This document shows positions 56,067-64,000 of a stretch of 64,000 nucleotides of DNA, piece after piece. The notes under the pieces are model-generated. The model was not told the DNA's origin. It saw only the letters and a program-made list of their open reading frames with translations, and ran no database searches. Source of the stretch: Diphasiastrum complanatum (taxonomy: Eukaryota > Streptophyta > Lycopodiopsida > Lycopodiales > Lycopodiaceae); NCBI GenBank assembly GCA_029204225.1, contig CM055114.1, positions 16,265,502 through 16,329,501 on the forward strand, given 5' to 3'. Both the position numbers and the translations under genes were made by a program. How positions within the stretch are numbered: the first letter of the stretch is position 1; every line of letters starts with the position of its first letter.

Positions 56067-56706
56067 CTACTCATCATCACTTCCTCCCTCCTCATCTCCT
56101 TCATCTTGTAGGTGTACGTTGGTGTCCACATCTTCAAACTCCCCTTTGCTCTCATTCACGTTCTCTTCCACATTTTCTTCCACATCATAAACACTTGAAG
56201 TTGTAGAGCCTCTCTACAACTTAGAATCAAAGATTTAATTAAATTGAGATCAAGCTTGTAAACCACAAAGTAAACAATCACAAAACAATAAAGGTTAAGA
56301 GTTTACGATTGGAAACAATCCATGGGATTCCATAAAAGCCTTAAGGCCGGCATATCCATGATCATAATCTTGCTTGTACTCCACGGTGGTCATGTGTCTT
56401 CCAAAATCACTAAGCTACATTCAACAAAAAAACATAGTTTAGCAATAAAAAACATTAACAATCTCACTACAAAAATAGAATCATATTGAAAAATATTGCA
56501 TATACAAATTGGGCCTCTAGATTACCCCTTCCTCCCGATCCCAAGTGACTTTGGCCATGTTTTAAGAGCTTCTTCACGACGACCCTACGTTTTTGTTCAT
56601 ACTTTTGGAGATTGTTTTGCAACAAGTCCCCTTTCACCTTCCTCCAATCCCTTTTAGAGCACCATCTAGGCTTCGTGGGATTCTTGGGATTCTCCTGGAT
56701 AGGTGC
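56067..56706 (-). pseudogene. Three-exon gene fragment, unrecognised
   Basis: Minus strand. Exon a 56706-56506 (67 codons: NPKNPTKPRWCSKRDWRKVK, KYEQKRRVVVKKLLKHGQSH); exon b 56414-56307 (36 codons: LSDFGRHMTTVEYKQDYDHG, LKAFMESHGLFPI); exon c 56213-56067 (48 codons and stop: SVYDVEENVEENVNESKGEF, acidic end GDEEGGSDDE). Introns of 91 and 93 bases have GTATATG...TGTAG and GTAAACTC...TTGTAG borders, and all junctions are phase 0, so the three join into one open frame. Exon a starts after a TTAG acceptor; nothing coding is found upstream before the element M primer site. A basic N-part and an acidic C-tail suggest a nuclear protein. It could be a captured host gene or the end of a DNA-transposon gene. 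Family not recognised. Confidence 0.65.
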
Positions 56707-56980
56707 CTAACTATGCATAGATGCTACTTTTAGTTAATTTTCTACTTTCTCCCTTAAGTCTACTCACCACTATACTACTCCTCTTTAATTCTACTCCTCT
56801 ACACTATCATTCATCATAGTTTGGTTGAAGGGAAGGAATGGAGAAGAAGAGATTGAGAAGAGAAGAGAAAGAGAGAGAAAGAGAGTGAGGGTGGAGGTTA
56901 GCTCAAATGCTCCTTATGCTTGCTAATGGAAAAACATTCACTATTGGCAAACAATAAACATGAAAATATAAACTTGTATG

Positions 56981-56992
56981 GCTCTGATACCA
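56981..56992 (-). other. Element M primer-binding site
   Basis: TGGTATCAGAGC on the minus strand. The adjoining sequence (acttagaattt) does not begin with TG, so LTR and primer site may be separated by a few bases. Confidence 0.75.
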
Positions 56993-57255
56993 ACTTAGAA
57001 TTTGCTTTGCACAGGAACACAGATCATGCTACACAGTAACACAAACAAAAAACGCTCTCCACAGCAAGCTCACATAGCAACTGTATTTCTCAAAACAAAA
57101 GTACACTATACATATAGTTGTTCACTCAGGCAACCCATGCATGACCCAGGTTGTCGTTGGCGGGACACGTGTCCCGTCGACTTGCCTTGTGACGAGGCCA
57201 ACTGATCCATATCAACTGATAGGACCCACAATACAGTAGCACAGTGATTCTACTT
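56993..57255 (-). repeat. Element M LTR fragment
   Basis: Non-coding sequence outward of the M primer site. It holds the 16-bp palindrome CGGGACACGTGTCCCG (57161-57176) with a G-box core. It ends where J RNase H text starts. Confidence 0.55.
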
Positions 57256-57261
57256 TAATTC

Positions 57262-57554
57262 TAACTCAAGGCTGAAGATATTCCATGCATTTATTGTGAC
57301 AATCAAGTAGCCCAACAACTTGCCAACAATCCAATCTTCCATGCTCGAACCAAGCACATTGAGATTTCACATCACTTTGTGAAAGAGAAGGTACAAGCAA
57401 AGGAGATCAAGCTCATCCATGTTTCATCTTCAGATTGTGTTGCTGATATACTTACCAAACCATTGGAAAAGGATCCATTTGTGAAGTTAAGATTAACACT
57501 TGGAGTTGTAGATAGATGTATACTAGATTTACCAAGCTAGATTTTGAGGAGGAG
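57262..57554 (+). pseudogene. Element J RNase H C-terminus
   Basis: Plus strand: NNPIFHARTKHIEISHHFVK, IKLIHVSSSDCVADILTKPL, FVKLRLTLGVVDR, stop at 57538, then the polypurine tract ttttgaggaggag. This last 90 residues of copia RNase H is open, with no lesion. All upstream pol is missing. Confidence 0.88.
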
Positions 57555-58385
57555 TGTGAAAATGTCTAAATCATGCTTGATCTAGGCCAAAATCATGTAC
57601 ATATTATGCTTACACATGTGTGGAGCCTGTTCCCAAGTGTGAATTCGATTTGTTTATCATTTAGATTAGTGATATAGTATGTACATATCATTTGATTAGA
57701 ATTCTATCGGCTAAAAAGGCCAAAATCTAGTTTTTGAGCTATATGCCACTTGGCACCTTTCTATTGGTAGAATGTGCAAGATAGTTAGATTAGGATTGGT
57801 CTCCCACTTGTAGAGGTCTGCTCACACTGTGGAAAGATCAGTAGAAGTCGAGTTTGGATTGATAGAAGATTTCTATCTAGGTTCCTATAATGTAGGAAAT
57901 CACCCAAAATGAAGGAGGTGCCTTAAATCATGGAATTCATGGACCATGTGCCAAGTTTGATTTGATTGATGGATCCTTAGGTGACCAGGCACTCTCACAC
58001 ATGCCAGATTAGTGACTCAACAGCATCTCAAGCTCTCCTTCATGTATATATAGTGCCTCATTTGCCATAATGAACATGGAAGCTAAATCTTGGTTTTGGT
58101 GCATTTTTTGAGTAATCTCTCCATTTGTCTTGCTATTTTATGCATTGATTGGGTTCTTAGCTTAGTATACTTCATACTCAACCTACTGCCCATACTCTGA
58201 TAGGTTTTCACACATGTGAAACCAGCAAGTTCAAGTTTTGGTCATAAATGTTTGTTCTTGTTAGATTTCTTCATCTAGATTTGATCTAAATGCTATCTAA
58301 TCTTGTGTAGATTGATAGGTTGATCTAATCTAACATCCAATCACACTTGTGGATCTGATTCAGATCTATTCTTGGCCCATTGTGT
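57555..58385 (+). repeat. Element J 3' LTR
   Basis: Starts TGTGAAAATGTC. Collinear with the element I LTR. TATA box TATATATAG at 58045-58053. The palindrome near 58206 is CACACATGTG rather than CACACGTGTG. The last few bases are lost at the junction with C4. Confidence 0.85.
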
Positions 58386-58508
58386 ATAAATTGACATCAA
58401 TTATTATGCCTTATGGAGGAATCAAGAAGTCCATATTTATTGCAAGTAATCAAGAGTGCAAAATTGAAGGAGTAGGGACTATTCCCTTGAAGCTTGCATC
58501 ATCAAAAG
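58386..58508 (+). pseudogene. C4 protease-region piece
   Basis: MPYGGIKKSIFIASNQECKI, EGVGTIPLKLASSKV: the segment after the protease active site, as in element D (ECSIERIGNIPLKLASSKVL). Cut at codon SSKV by an LTR start. Confidence 0.75.
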
Positions 58509-58598
58509 TGTTAAAAATTGTAAAACATATCTATCATCTGTTGTTAATGTTTGGGGGATCCTACCCATGTAAATATTTTGTACATATCCAAGGTATGT
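58509..58598 (+). repeat. Fragment of B-family LTR inside C4
   Basis: TGTTAAAAATTGTAAAACAT through CATATCCAAGGTATG equals the first 90 bases of the element B LTR (5737 downward), one insertion and few changes. It bridges the protease piece and the integrase end of C4, so it replaced the middle of the element. Confidence 0.85.
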
Positions 58599-59498
58599 TA
58601 TTGATTTTGAAGACAATCATGATGTGATGGGGTCGAGATTTGAAGAAGACTCTCCTCGGATTTTTTCACCAAGAAGATCCATGAGAGATAGATCCGAGCC
58701 TAAGAGGCTCTCATATGTTGACAAAGGCAAACAAGTGGATCTTGATTCCACTAATTATGTTTTTTATATCTCTCATGAAGAGCCAAAGAATGTACAAGAG
58801 GCACTCAATACCAAGGAGTGGTATGATGCCATGAAGCAAGAGTATGATGCATTGATCACAACAATACTTGGGAGCTTGTGGATCCTCCATCCAACAAGCA
58901 TGTGATTGGTTACAAGTGGGTATTTCGGATCAAGTTCAATCATGATGGCACCATCAACAAGCATAAAGCAAGATTATGTGCCAAAGGATTTGCTCAAATC
59001 CATGGTCTTGATTATGAGGAGACCTTTGCACCCGTTGCAAAGATGGTGACAATAAGAATTTATTACTTATCTTGCTTGTTTTTTCAAGTGGAAGTTGTTC
59101 CAATTAGATGTATCCAATGCTTTTCTAAATGGTTATCTTGAGGAGGAGATCTATATGGAACAACCTCAAGGATTCATCAAGGATGAGTCCAAAGTGTGCT
59201 TGCTCTTCAAAAGTCTTTATGGACTCAAGCAAGCACCAAGATCATGGTATTCAAGACTTAATTCTTTTCTTATCTCACTAGGATTTACTCTTAGTGACTA
59301 TGATCCTTCCATGTATCTAAAGTTTGTTGATAGCAATATTGTCATTCTTCTAATTTATGTTGATGACATTATTCTTTGTGGAAGTTGTATCAGGCTAGTT
59401 GACGAAACCAAGCTAGCACTTGGATGTGAGTTTAAAATGCAAGATCTAGGAGAGAGACATTACATCCTAGGCCTAGAAATTGATTTTTATGAAAGCCA
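58599..59498 (+). pseudogene. C4 integrase end and RT
   Basis: FEDNHDVMGSRFEEDSPRIF, KRLSYVDKGKQVDLDSTNY, then RT: YKWVFRIKFNHDGTINKHKA, YEETFAPVAKMVTIR, a shift at about 59060-59095, FLNGYLEEEIYMEQPQGF, YGLKQAPRSWY, LLIYVDDIILCG, ILGLEIDFYESH, ended by A3. The C1 piece on the other strand begins with the next codon of the same family. Confidence 0.88.
59494..59498. repeat. Junction pentamer AGCCA left of A3
   Basis: Host bases next to the A3 LTR, within codons for E-S-H. They equal the complement of 15337-15341 beside A2. Confidence 0.7.
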
Positions 59499-60153
59499 TG
59501 TGAAAAATACAGATCCTAAGTGGATCTAAACTCCAAGATCATTGGCTTGAATGCTTGCACTCCAAACTACATAAGCTAGGAATTGGCAACACATTCTATG
59601 CTACCTAGAATGCAAAGAACTTGATCAAAAAGCATTTACCACAAATGGAAACTTCCATAAACATCAAGTGCGGCCCAAAATAGCATTATACAGTCCATAA
59701 TACATCAGCCTACCACTTTTGGAAAGCACCTAAGATCATACACAATAGCTTGAAGACAATACACACAACAATGCTCTCAATGGAGGAAGAAACAATGACA
59801 ATGATCTATTGATCTCAATGAAGCATACAAAAGGTTTCTCCAACCTGTTCTCCACGACTTCCCTACTATTTATGGATGAGGAATATGACTCTCTCTCCTC
59901 TCTCTAGAAGGTACTTGACCCTAGATATTCCCTATATAGGAAAAATAGCTAAAAATGGCTTATATGACCAAAATACATCAAAATGGTCTCATTTTGAAGG
60001 GTATGAAGTTTGACACTTCATCATACTGAAAAAATACAGTAAATAAAAACATTGTGGCCTGGTTCACACGTGCAAAACTCCAGAACCAAAACTATTTACA
60101 ATTTTAGCCAATTTAGGCCTCAAACTAGCTAGGAAATGTTGACAATTTTCACA
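59499..60153 (-). repeat. A3 3' LTR (655 bp)
   Basis: Identical in length to the A1 LTRs and matching the A1 3' LTR at the three sites where the A1 LTRs differ. Ends TGTGAAAA/TTTTCACA. Confidence 0.95.
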
Positions 60154-63100
60154 CTCCCTCTTCAACATTGGATGCTAGTTTCAACATAGTCTTTGAGCAC
60201 ATTCCAAGATTAGATCTATGCATTAAATATAGGTCCTTTCCCAATGGTTTGGTGAAGATATCAGCCACACACTCCTTTGAAGAGACATGTTGAAGCTCCA
60301 CCTCTTTGGCAATGACTTGATCTCTCACAAAATGGTGAGCAATCTCAATGTGCTTGCTCCTTGCATGAAAAACAGGATTGCTTGCCAAGCTTTGGGCTGA
60401 AAGGTTATCACAAAGTATGATTGGAGTCTTCTCTGGTTCCAGCAAGTGAAGATCCAATAACATCCTCTTGATCCAAAGAATCTCCTTGGTGCATGTTGTT
60501 AATGCCTTGTACTCGGCTTCGGTGGAAGATAGAGAGATAGTTGGTTGCTTCTTTGATAGCCATGAGACCACTCCATCTCCAAGATAGATTGCAAAGGCAC
60601 TTGTTGACTTCCTATCCATTTGATCACCTGCAAAATCTGAATCTGAAAATCCACAAAGGTTAGGTGTAGTACCTCCATACAAGATGCCAAAATCTCTAGA
60701 TCCCGAGATGTATCTAAGTACTCTCTTTCCTAGCTTCCAATGAGCCTCACTAGGATCTTGCATAAATTGACTTAGTTTACCAACCACAAAGCTTAGATCA
60801 GGTCTTGTGATGGTTAACCATATAAGAGATCCTATTAGCTTTCTATAGAGAGTAATGTCCTTGAAGGATCTTTCATTACTTCTTGTAGTTAGCTTTACAT
60901 TTGATTCCATAGGAGTAGAAACAACTTTACAATCTTCCATATGAAACCTTTTTAGAATAGAGTTAACATACTTTTCTTGACATATGAATGTAGATTTAGA
61001 AGTTCTAATAATCTCTATTCCTAAGATATAATGAAGTTTACCAAGATCTTGAATTTCAAACTCTCTTTTGAGTGCCATCTTGATTTCATCTATATCTAGA
61101 TTGTTACCACCACTTAAGATAATGTCATCAACATAGATCAAAAGTAAAGTGATATCATTTTCATTCAATCTAAAGTAGAGAGAATGATCATACTCACTCA
61201 TAACAAAGTTTTGAGAAAGTAAGAAGGAATTGAGCTTAGCATACCAACTCCTTGGTGCTTGCTTTAGCCCATACAAACTCTTTTGGAGATAGCACACATG
61301 ATTAGGCTCATCATGTGAAACATAGCCCTCGGGTTGCTCCATGTAAATATCTTCTTCAAGATCACCATTCAAGAAGGCATTAGTAACATCCATTTGCCAC
61401 ATATCCCAATCATAAAGAGTTGCAAGAGAGATTAGGATTCGAATAGTTACCATCTTTGCCACGGGTGCAAAGGTCTCATCATAGTCAATACCATATTCTT
61501 GAGCATACCCCTTTGCCACCAACCTTGCCTTGTACTTGTTGATTGATCCATCTTGATTTGTCTTGATCTTGAAGATCCACTTACAACCAATTGCCTTCTT
61601 GTCCTTTGGAAGCTTTACCAACCTCCATGTGTTGCTTTTGATGAGTGCTTGATGCTCATGATCCATGGCTTGGATCCATTCCTTCTTTTGAATTGCTTCA
61701 CCTACACAAGTTGGTTCATCAAAAGAGGTAAGAAAAGCAAAGTTAGAGTTGTCCACCACTTGCTTTCCTTTTTCATCATAGGTTAGCCTTGATGGCTTAG
61801 CCCTTTGCCTTTGAGTCTTCCTTGAAGTTTGCTTTGGAGTGGCATCTCCATCTTCATCCAAGACATCTTGCACATCATGATGATTAGTAGGCACATCAAC
61901 ATCAACATCAACAACATTGGAAACATTCTCTTCATGAAAGATGACATCCCTACTTATGACAACTTTCTTTGTAGAAGGAATGTACACTTTGTAAGCCTTG
62001 CTTACTTCACTATAGCCAACAAACACACCCTTCTTTGATGAAGGATCTTCTTTAGTTCTATCATCAAGTGTGATATTGACAAAACATGTACATCCAAAGA
62101 TCCTACAATGCTTGACACTCGGCCTTCTACCATAAAGAACCTCATGAGGAGTTTTACCATCCAAGGAAGCACTTGTCCATCTATTACATAGATAGTTAGC
62201 ACATGCTAAAGCTTCCCCCCAAAAAGACTTAGCAAGATTAGCATGTAGTCTCATTGCCTTGGCACATTCACAAAGGGTTCTATTCTTCCTCTCGGCCACT
62301 CCATTCTGTTGTGGAGTCCTAGGACTAGACATCTCCCTCTTAATCCCATGTGCTATACAAAAGTCTTTGAACCTATTTGAGGTGTATTCCCCTCCATTAT
62401 CAGATCTTAAGCATTTGATCTTTGTATTGAATTGGTTTTCCATTTCATTCTTGAACTTGACAAATGCAGCAAACACTTCATCCTTACTTTTAAGAAGATA
62501 GATCCAAGTATACCTACTAAAGTCATCAATGAAAGTTGCATACATCTTTGCCCCACCATTGCTAGTTGTACTAGAAGAATGAATATCAGAATGCACAAGT
62601 TGAAAAGCTTCTTTAGATCTAGAAGTAGATCTAGAATAAGCAAGTCTATGAGATTTGGACAAGGCACAATGTTCACAAACACTATTGTTTGCAACAAGAC
62701 TTTTAGGGAGACCAAGAACAAGCTCTTTCTTTGACATTACCTCCAAAGATTTGAAGTTGGGATGGCCCAACCTCTTGTGCCAAACTTCTTGGTTTGTCAA
62801 TTGCTCCCTAGCCATACATCCTTCATGATTAGAGATCACACATGCATCAAGCTTGAAAAGTTTACCATGCCTCCTACCTTGAGCAATCAAGGATCCACAT
62901 TTACTTATCAAACATGCATCTCCAATGAACTCCACATCAAGTCCTTTGTCAATCATTTGACTTACACTAAGCAAATTCTTAGTGATTGAAGGAATGTACA
63001 AGACATTTTCAAGATTTGCTTTCCTATTTGTTGAAAGGGAAATAGGAATAGTGCCTATGCCTTTGATGTCACATTGACCATCATTTGCAGTGTAGATGAT

Positions 63101-64000
63101 GTTACCTTCTCCCTCATAAGACAATAAGGATGTAAAGTATTCCTTATGTCTTGTCATGTGAGATGAGGCTCCACTATCAATCCACCAAGGATCATTATCA
63201 TCTATGTTGGCTAACAAACTTGAAGTCATAACAAGTGATTCACATGTGTTATGTTCTTCCTCATCTATTGTAAGATTTCCTTGCCTCTCTCCTTGCTCTC
63301 TTTTCTTCTTATAACATTCATTTGCAAAATGACCTTTTATCCCACAATAAAAGCACTTGAACTTTGACTTATTGTTCTTAGTAGAAGAGGAAGAGGAAGA
63401 GTGATCATCATGATCAAAGTTACCACCTTTGGACCATTTCCCTTTGCCTTTACCTTTGCCCTTGAATTTGCCTTTTGTGAAGAAAGCCTCTTCACCTCCA
63501 CCTTGCAAGGATGCACCATCAAGCTTTGATTGCAACCTATGTTCTTCAGCCAATAAGATTTCTTGCAAGTCAACCACACTTGGCAAGACTCTTTGAATGG
63601 CAAAACTTTGCACAAGGTTAGCATGTTCATTTAGCAAACCATTCAACATAACTTGGACTATTTCACCATCTTTTATGTTCTCATCAATGCATGCTAAATC
63701 ATCACTTAGGGACTTAACTCTCAAGATAAATGCATGAGCACTTTCACCCTCTCTTTGCCTACTAGAAAATATTTGTCTCCTTAGGGTCAATACCCTAGAT
63801 GTGGACTTTGATTCAAAGAGCTTCTTTAAGGCATTCCATGCCTCACTTGCACTTTGACACTTTCCAACTTCCTTGAGAAGTTCATTTGTAACATTCATTT
63901 TAATGATATGAAGAGCCCTTTTGGCCTTCTTATCAAACCTTTGTTGCTCTTGAAGTGTGAGAGGTCTCTCTTCAATTTCTGCAACTATGTCCATGAGTTC
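60149..64000 (-). CDS. A3 gag-pol polyprotein (partial, open)
   Basis: 1,281 residues visible of an expected 1,317, from gag residue 37 to the stop in the 3' LTR. In full-length numbering: zinc knuckle 250-263; protease Asp309-Ser-Gly; integrase HHCC 442/447/476/479 and Asp506, Asp568, Glu604 (spacing 61 and 35, typical of copia); RT YVDD 990-993; RNase H with SDSDFAGD, STEAEYKALT and HARSKHIEIAHHFV. The run of four T that is three in A1 is intact here, so integrase and RT stay in frame. Gag and pol form one frame without a stop or frameshift between them. Differs from A2 by a Ser for Ala in EVMxKKEL. No evidence on expression can be read from the sequence. Confidence 0.95.
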   Translation of the reverse strand, partial: ELMDIVAEIEERPLTLQEQQRFDKKAKRALHIIKMNVTNELLKEVGKCQSASEAWNALKKLFESKSTSRVLTLRRQIFSSRQREGESAHAFILRVKSLSDDLACIDENIKDGEIVQVMLNGLLNEHANLVQSFAIQRVLPSVVDLQEILLAEEHRLQSKLDGASLQGGGEEAFFTKGKFKGKGKGKGKWSKGGNFDHDDHSSSSSSTKNNKSKFKCFYCGIKGHFANECYKKKREQGERQGNLTIDEEEHNTCESLVMTSSLLANIDDNDPWWIDSGASSHMTRHKEYFTSLLSYEGEGNIIYTANDGQCDIKGIGTIPISLSTNRKANLENVLYIPSITKNLLSVSQMIDKGLDVEFIGDACLISKCGSLIAQGRRHGKLFKLDACVISNHEGCMAREQLTNQEVWHKRLGHPNFKSLEVMSKKELVLGLPKSLVANNSVCEHCALSKSHRLAYSRSTSRSKEAFQLVHSDIHSSSTTSNGGAKMYATFIDDFSRYTWIYLLKSKDEVFAAFVKFKNEMENQFNTKIKCLRSDNGGEYTSNRFKDFCIAHGIKREMSSPRTPQQNGVAERKNRTLCECAKAMRLHANLAKSFWGEALACANYLCNRWTSASLDGKTPHEVLYGRRPSVKHCRIFGCTCFVNITLDDRTKEDPSSKKGVFVGYSEVSKAYKVYIPSTKKVVISRDVIFHEENVSNVVDVDVDVPTNHHDVQDVLDEDGDATPKQTSRKTQRQRAKPSRLTYDEKGKQVVDNSNFAFLTSFDEPTCVGEAIQKKEWIQAMDHEHQALIKSNTWRLVKLPKDKKAIGCKWIFKIKTNQDGSINKYKARLVAKGYAQEYGIDYDETFAPVAKMVTIRILISLATLYDWDMWQMDVTNAFLNGDLEEDIYMEQPEGYVSHDEPNHVCYLQKSLYGLKQAPRSWYAKLNSFLLSQNFVMSEYDHSLYFRLNENDITLLLIYVDDIILSGGNNLDIDEIKMALKREFEIQDLGKLHYILGIEIIRTSKSTFICQEKYVNSILKRFHMEDCKVVSTPMESNVKLTTRSNERSFKDITLYRKLIGSLIWLTITRPDLSFVVGKLSQFMQDPSEAHWKLGKRVLRYISGSRDFGILYGGTTPNLCGFSDSDFAGDQMDRKSTSAFAIYLGDGVVSWLSKKQPTISLSSTEAEYKALTTCTKEILWIKRMLLDLHLLEPEKTPIILCDNLSAQSLASNPVFHARSKHIEIAHHFVRDQVIAKEVELQHVSSKECVADIFTKPLGKDLYLMHRSNLGMCSKTMLKLASNVEEGV

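Larger units (their letters stand above)
59499..64000 (-). mobile_element. Element A3: copia element of family A, running out of the window
   Basis: 3' LTR (59499-60153) and an open gag-pol up to the window edge. Its 5' LTR, primer site and first 36 gag codons lie beyond 64000. It is inserted in C4 in opposite orientation. Unlike A1 and A2 it shows no lesion, so it is the best candidate for an autonomous copy. Confidence 0.95.

Noticed and set aside
1-64000. tRNA or rRNA genes
   Set aside because: Only the 12-base tRNA-complementary primer sites were found; no cloverleaf or rRNA blocks were recognised by eye. A tRNAscan run would settle it.

Overview
This window is a graveyard of nested plant LTR retrotransposons. 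The coding matter is overwhelmingly Ty1/copia (gag, protease, integrase, RT and RNase H in that order), with at least a dozen elements or pieces on both strands. Most carry a primer-binding site complementary to plant initiator-Met tRNA (TGGTATCAGAGC). There are traces of Ty3/gypsy elements, one unrecognised repeat family present three times, a spliced gene fragment, and no intact ordinary gene, tRNA or rRNA. AT-rich, repeat-dense, deeply nested DNA with TG...CA LTRs of 0.65-1 kb points to a large land-plant genome. A gymnosperm-like genome is a guess from the density of decayed copia elements and is not proven here.

Layout: 0.2-0.8 kb is a copia RNase H relic. 1.3-2.4 kb is an unrecognised minus-strand coding relic. 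2.5-5.3 kb (element P, plus) and 5.3-7.2 kb with 13.64-13.81 kb (element B, minus) are two copies of one rearranged copia subfamily. B is split by A1 (7205-13634, minus), a full-length, young copia element with 5-bp target duplication ATAAG. C1 (13.8-15.34 kb, minus) lies beside it, interrupted by A2 (15342-20217, plus), so A1 and A2 stand head to head as an inverted repeat with arms of about 5 kb. 20.2-21.2 kb holds a foreign LTR and a gypsy-like gag remnant. 21.2-24.1 kb is C2 (plus). 24.1-29.7 kb holds pieces D, a gypsy gag, K and I. 29.7-32.8 kb is element L (minus).

33.1-38.4 kb is family U: two head-to-head copies of an unrecognised coding repeat whose ends form a roughly 300-bp-arm inverted repeat with two divergent TATA boxes. 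A third copy is at 51-51.8 kb. 40-45 kb is decayed copia G. 45.2-46.7 kb is a gypsy tail with an unknown downstream reading frame and a recurrent TGTCGCATTTT motif. 46.7-50.3 kb holds A4 and F relics, and 50.3-50.95 kb a stray C LTR. H (51.9-54.8 kb) is an internally deleted relative of G. 54.8-57.3 kb is the least ordinary interval: a dense cluster of GTGGATTATCCAC palindromes followed by a minus-strand three-exon gene fragment with good splice sites. 57.3-59.5 kb holds J and C4, and 59.5 kb to the window end is A3, which has an intact reading frame as far as it can be seen.

The elements do not form a pathway. What links them is nesting and shared cis elements: CCAAT arrays with 32/33-bp period and CACACGTGTG palindromes recur in several LTR families. 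A2 and A3 share the same host junction (AGCCA) in opposite orientation, which argues for an inverted segmental duplication, or an assembly artefact, rather than two independent insertions.
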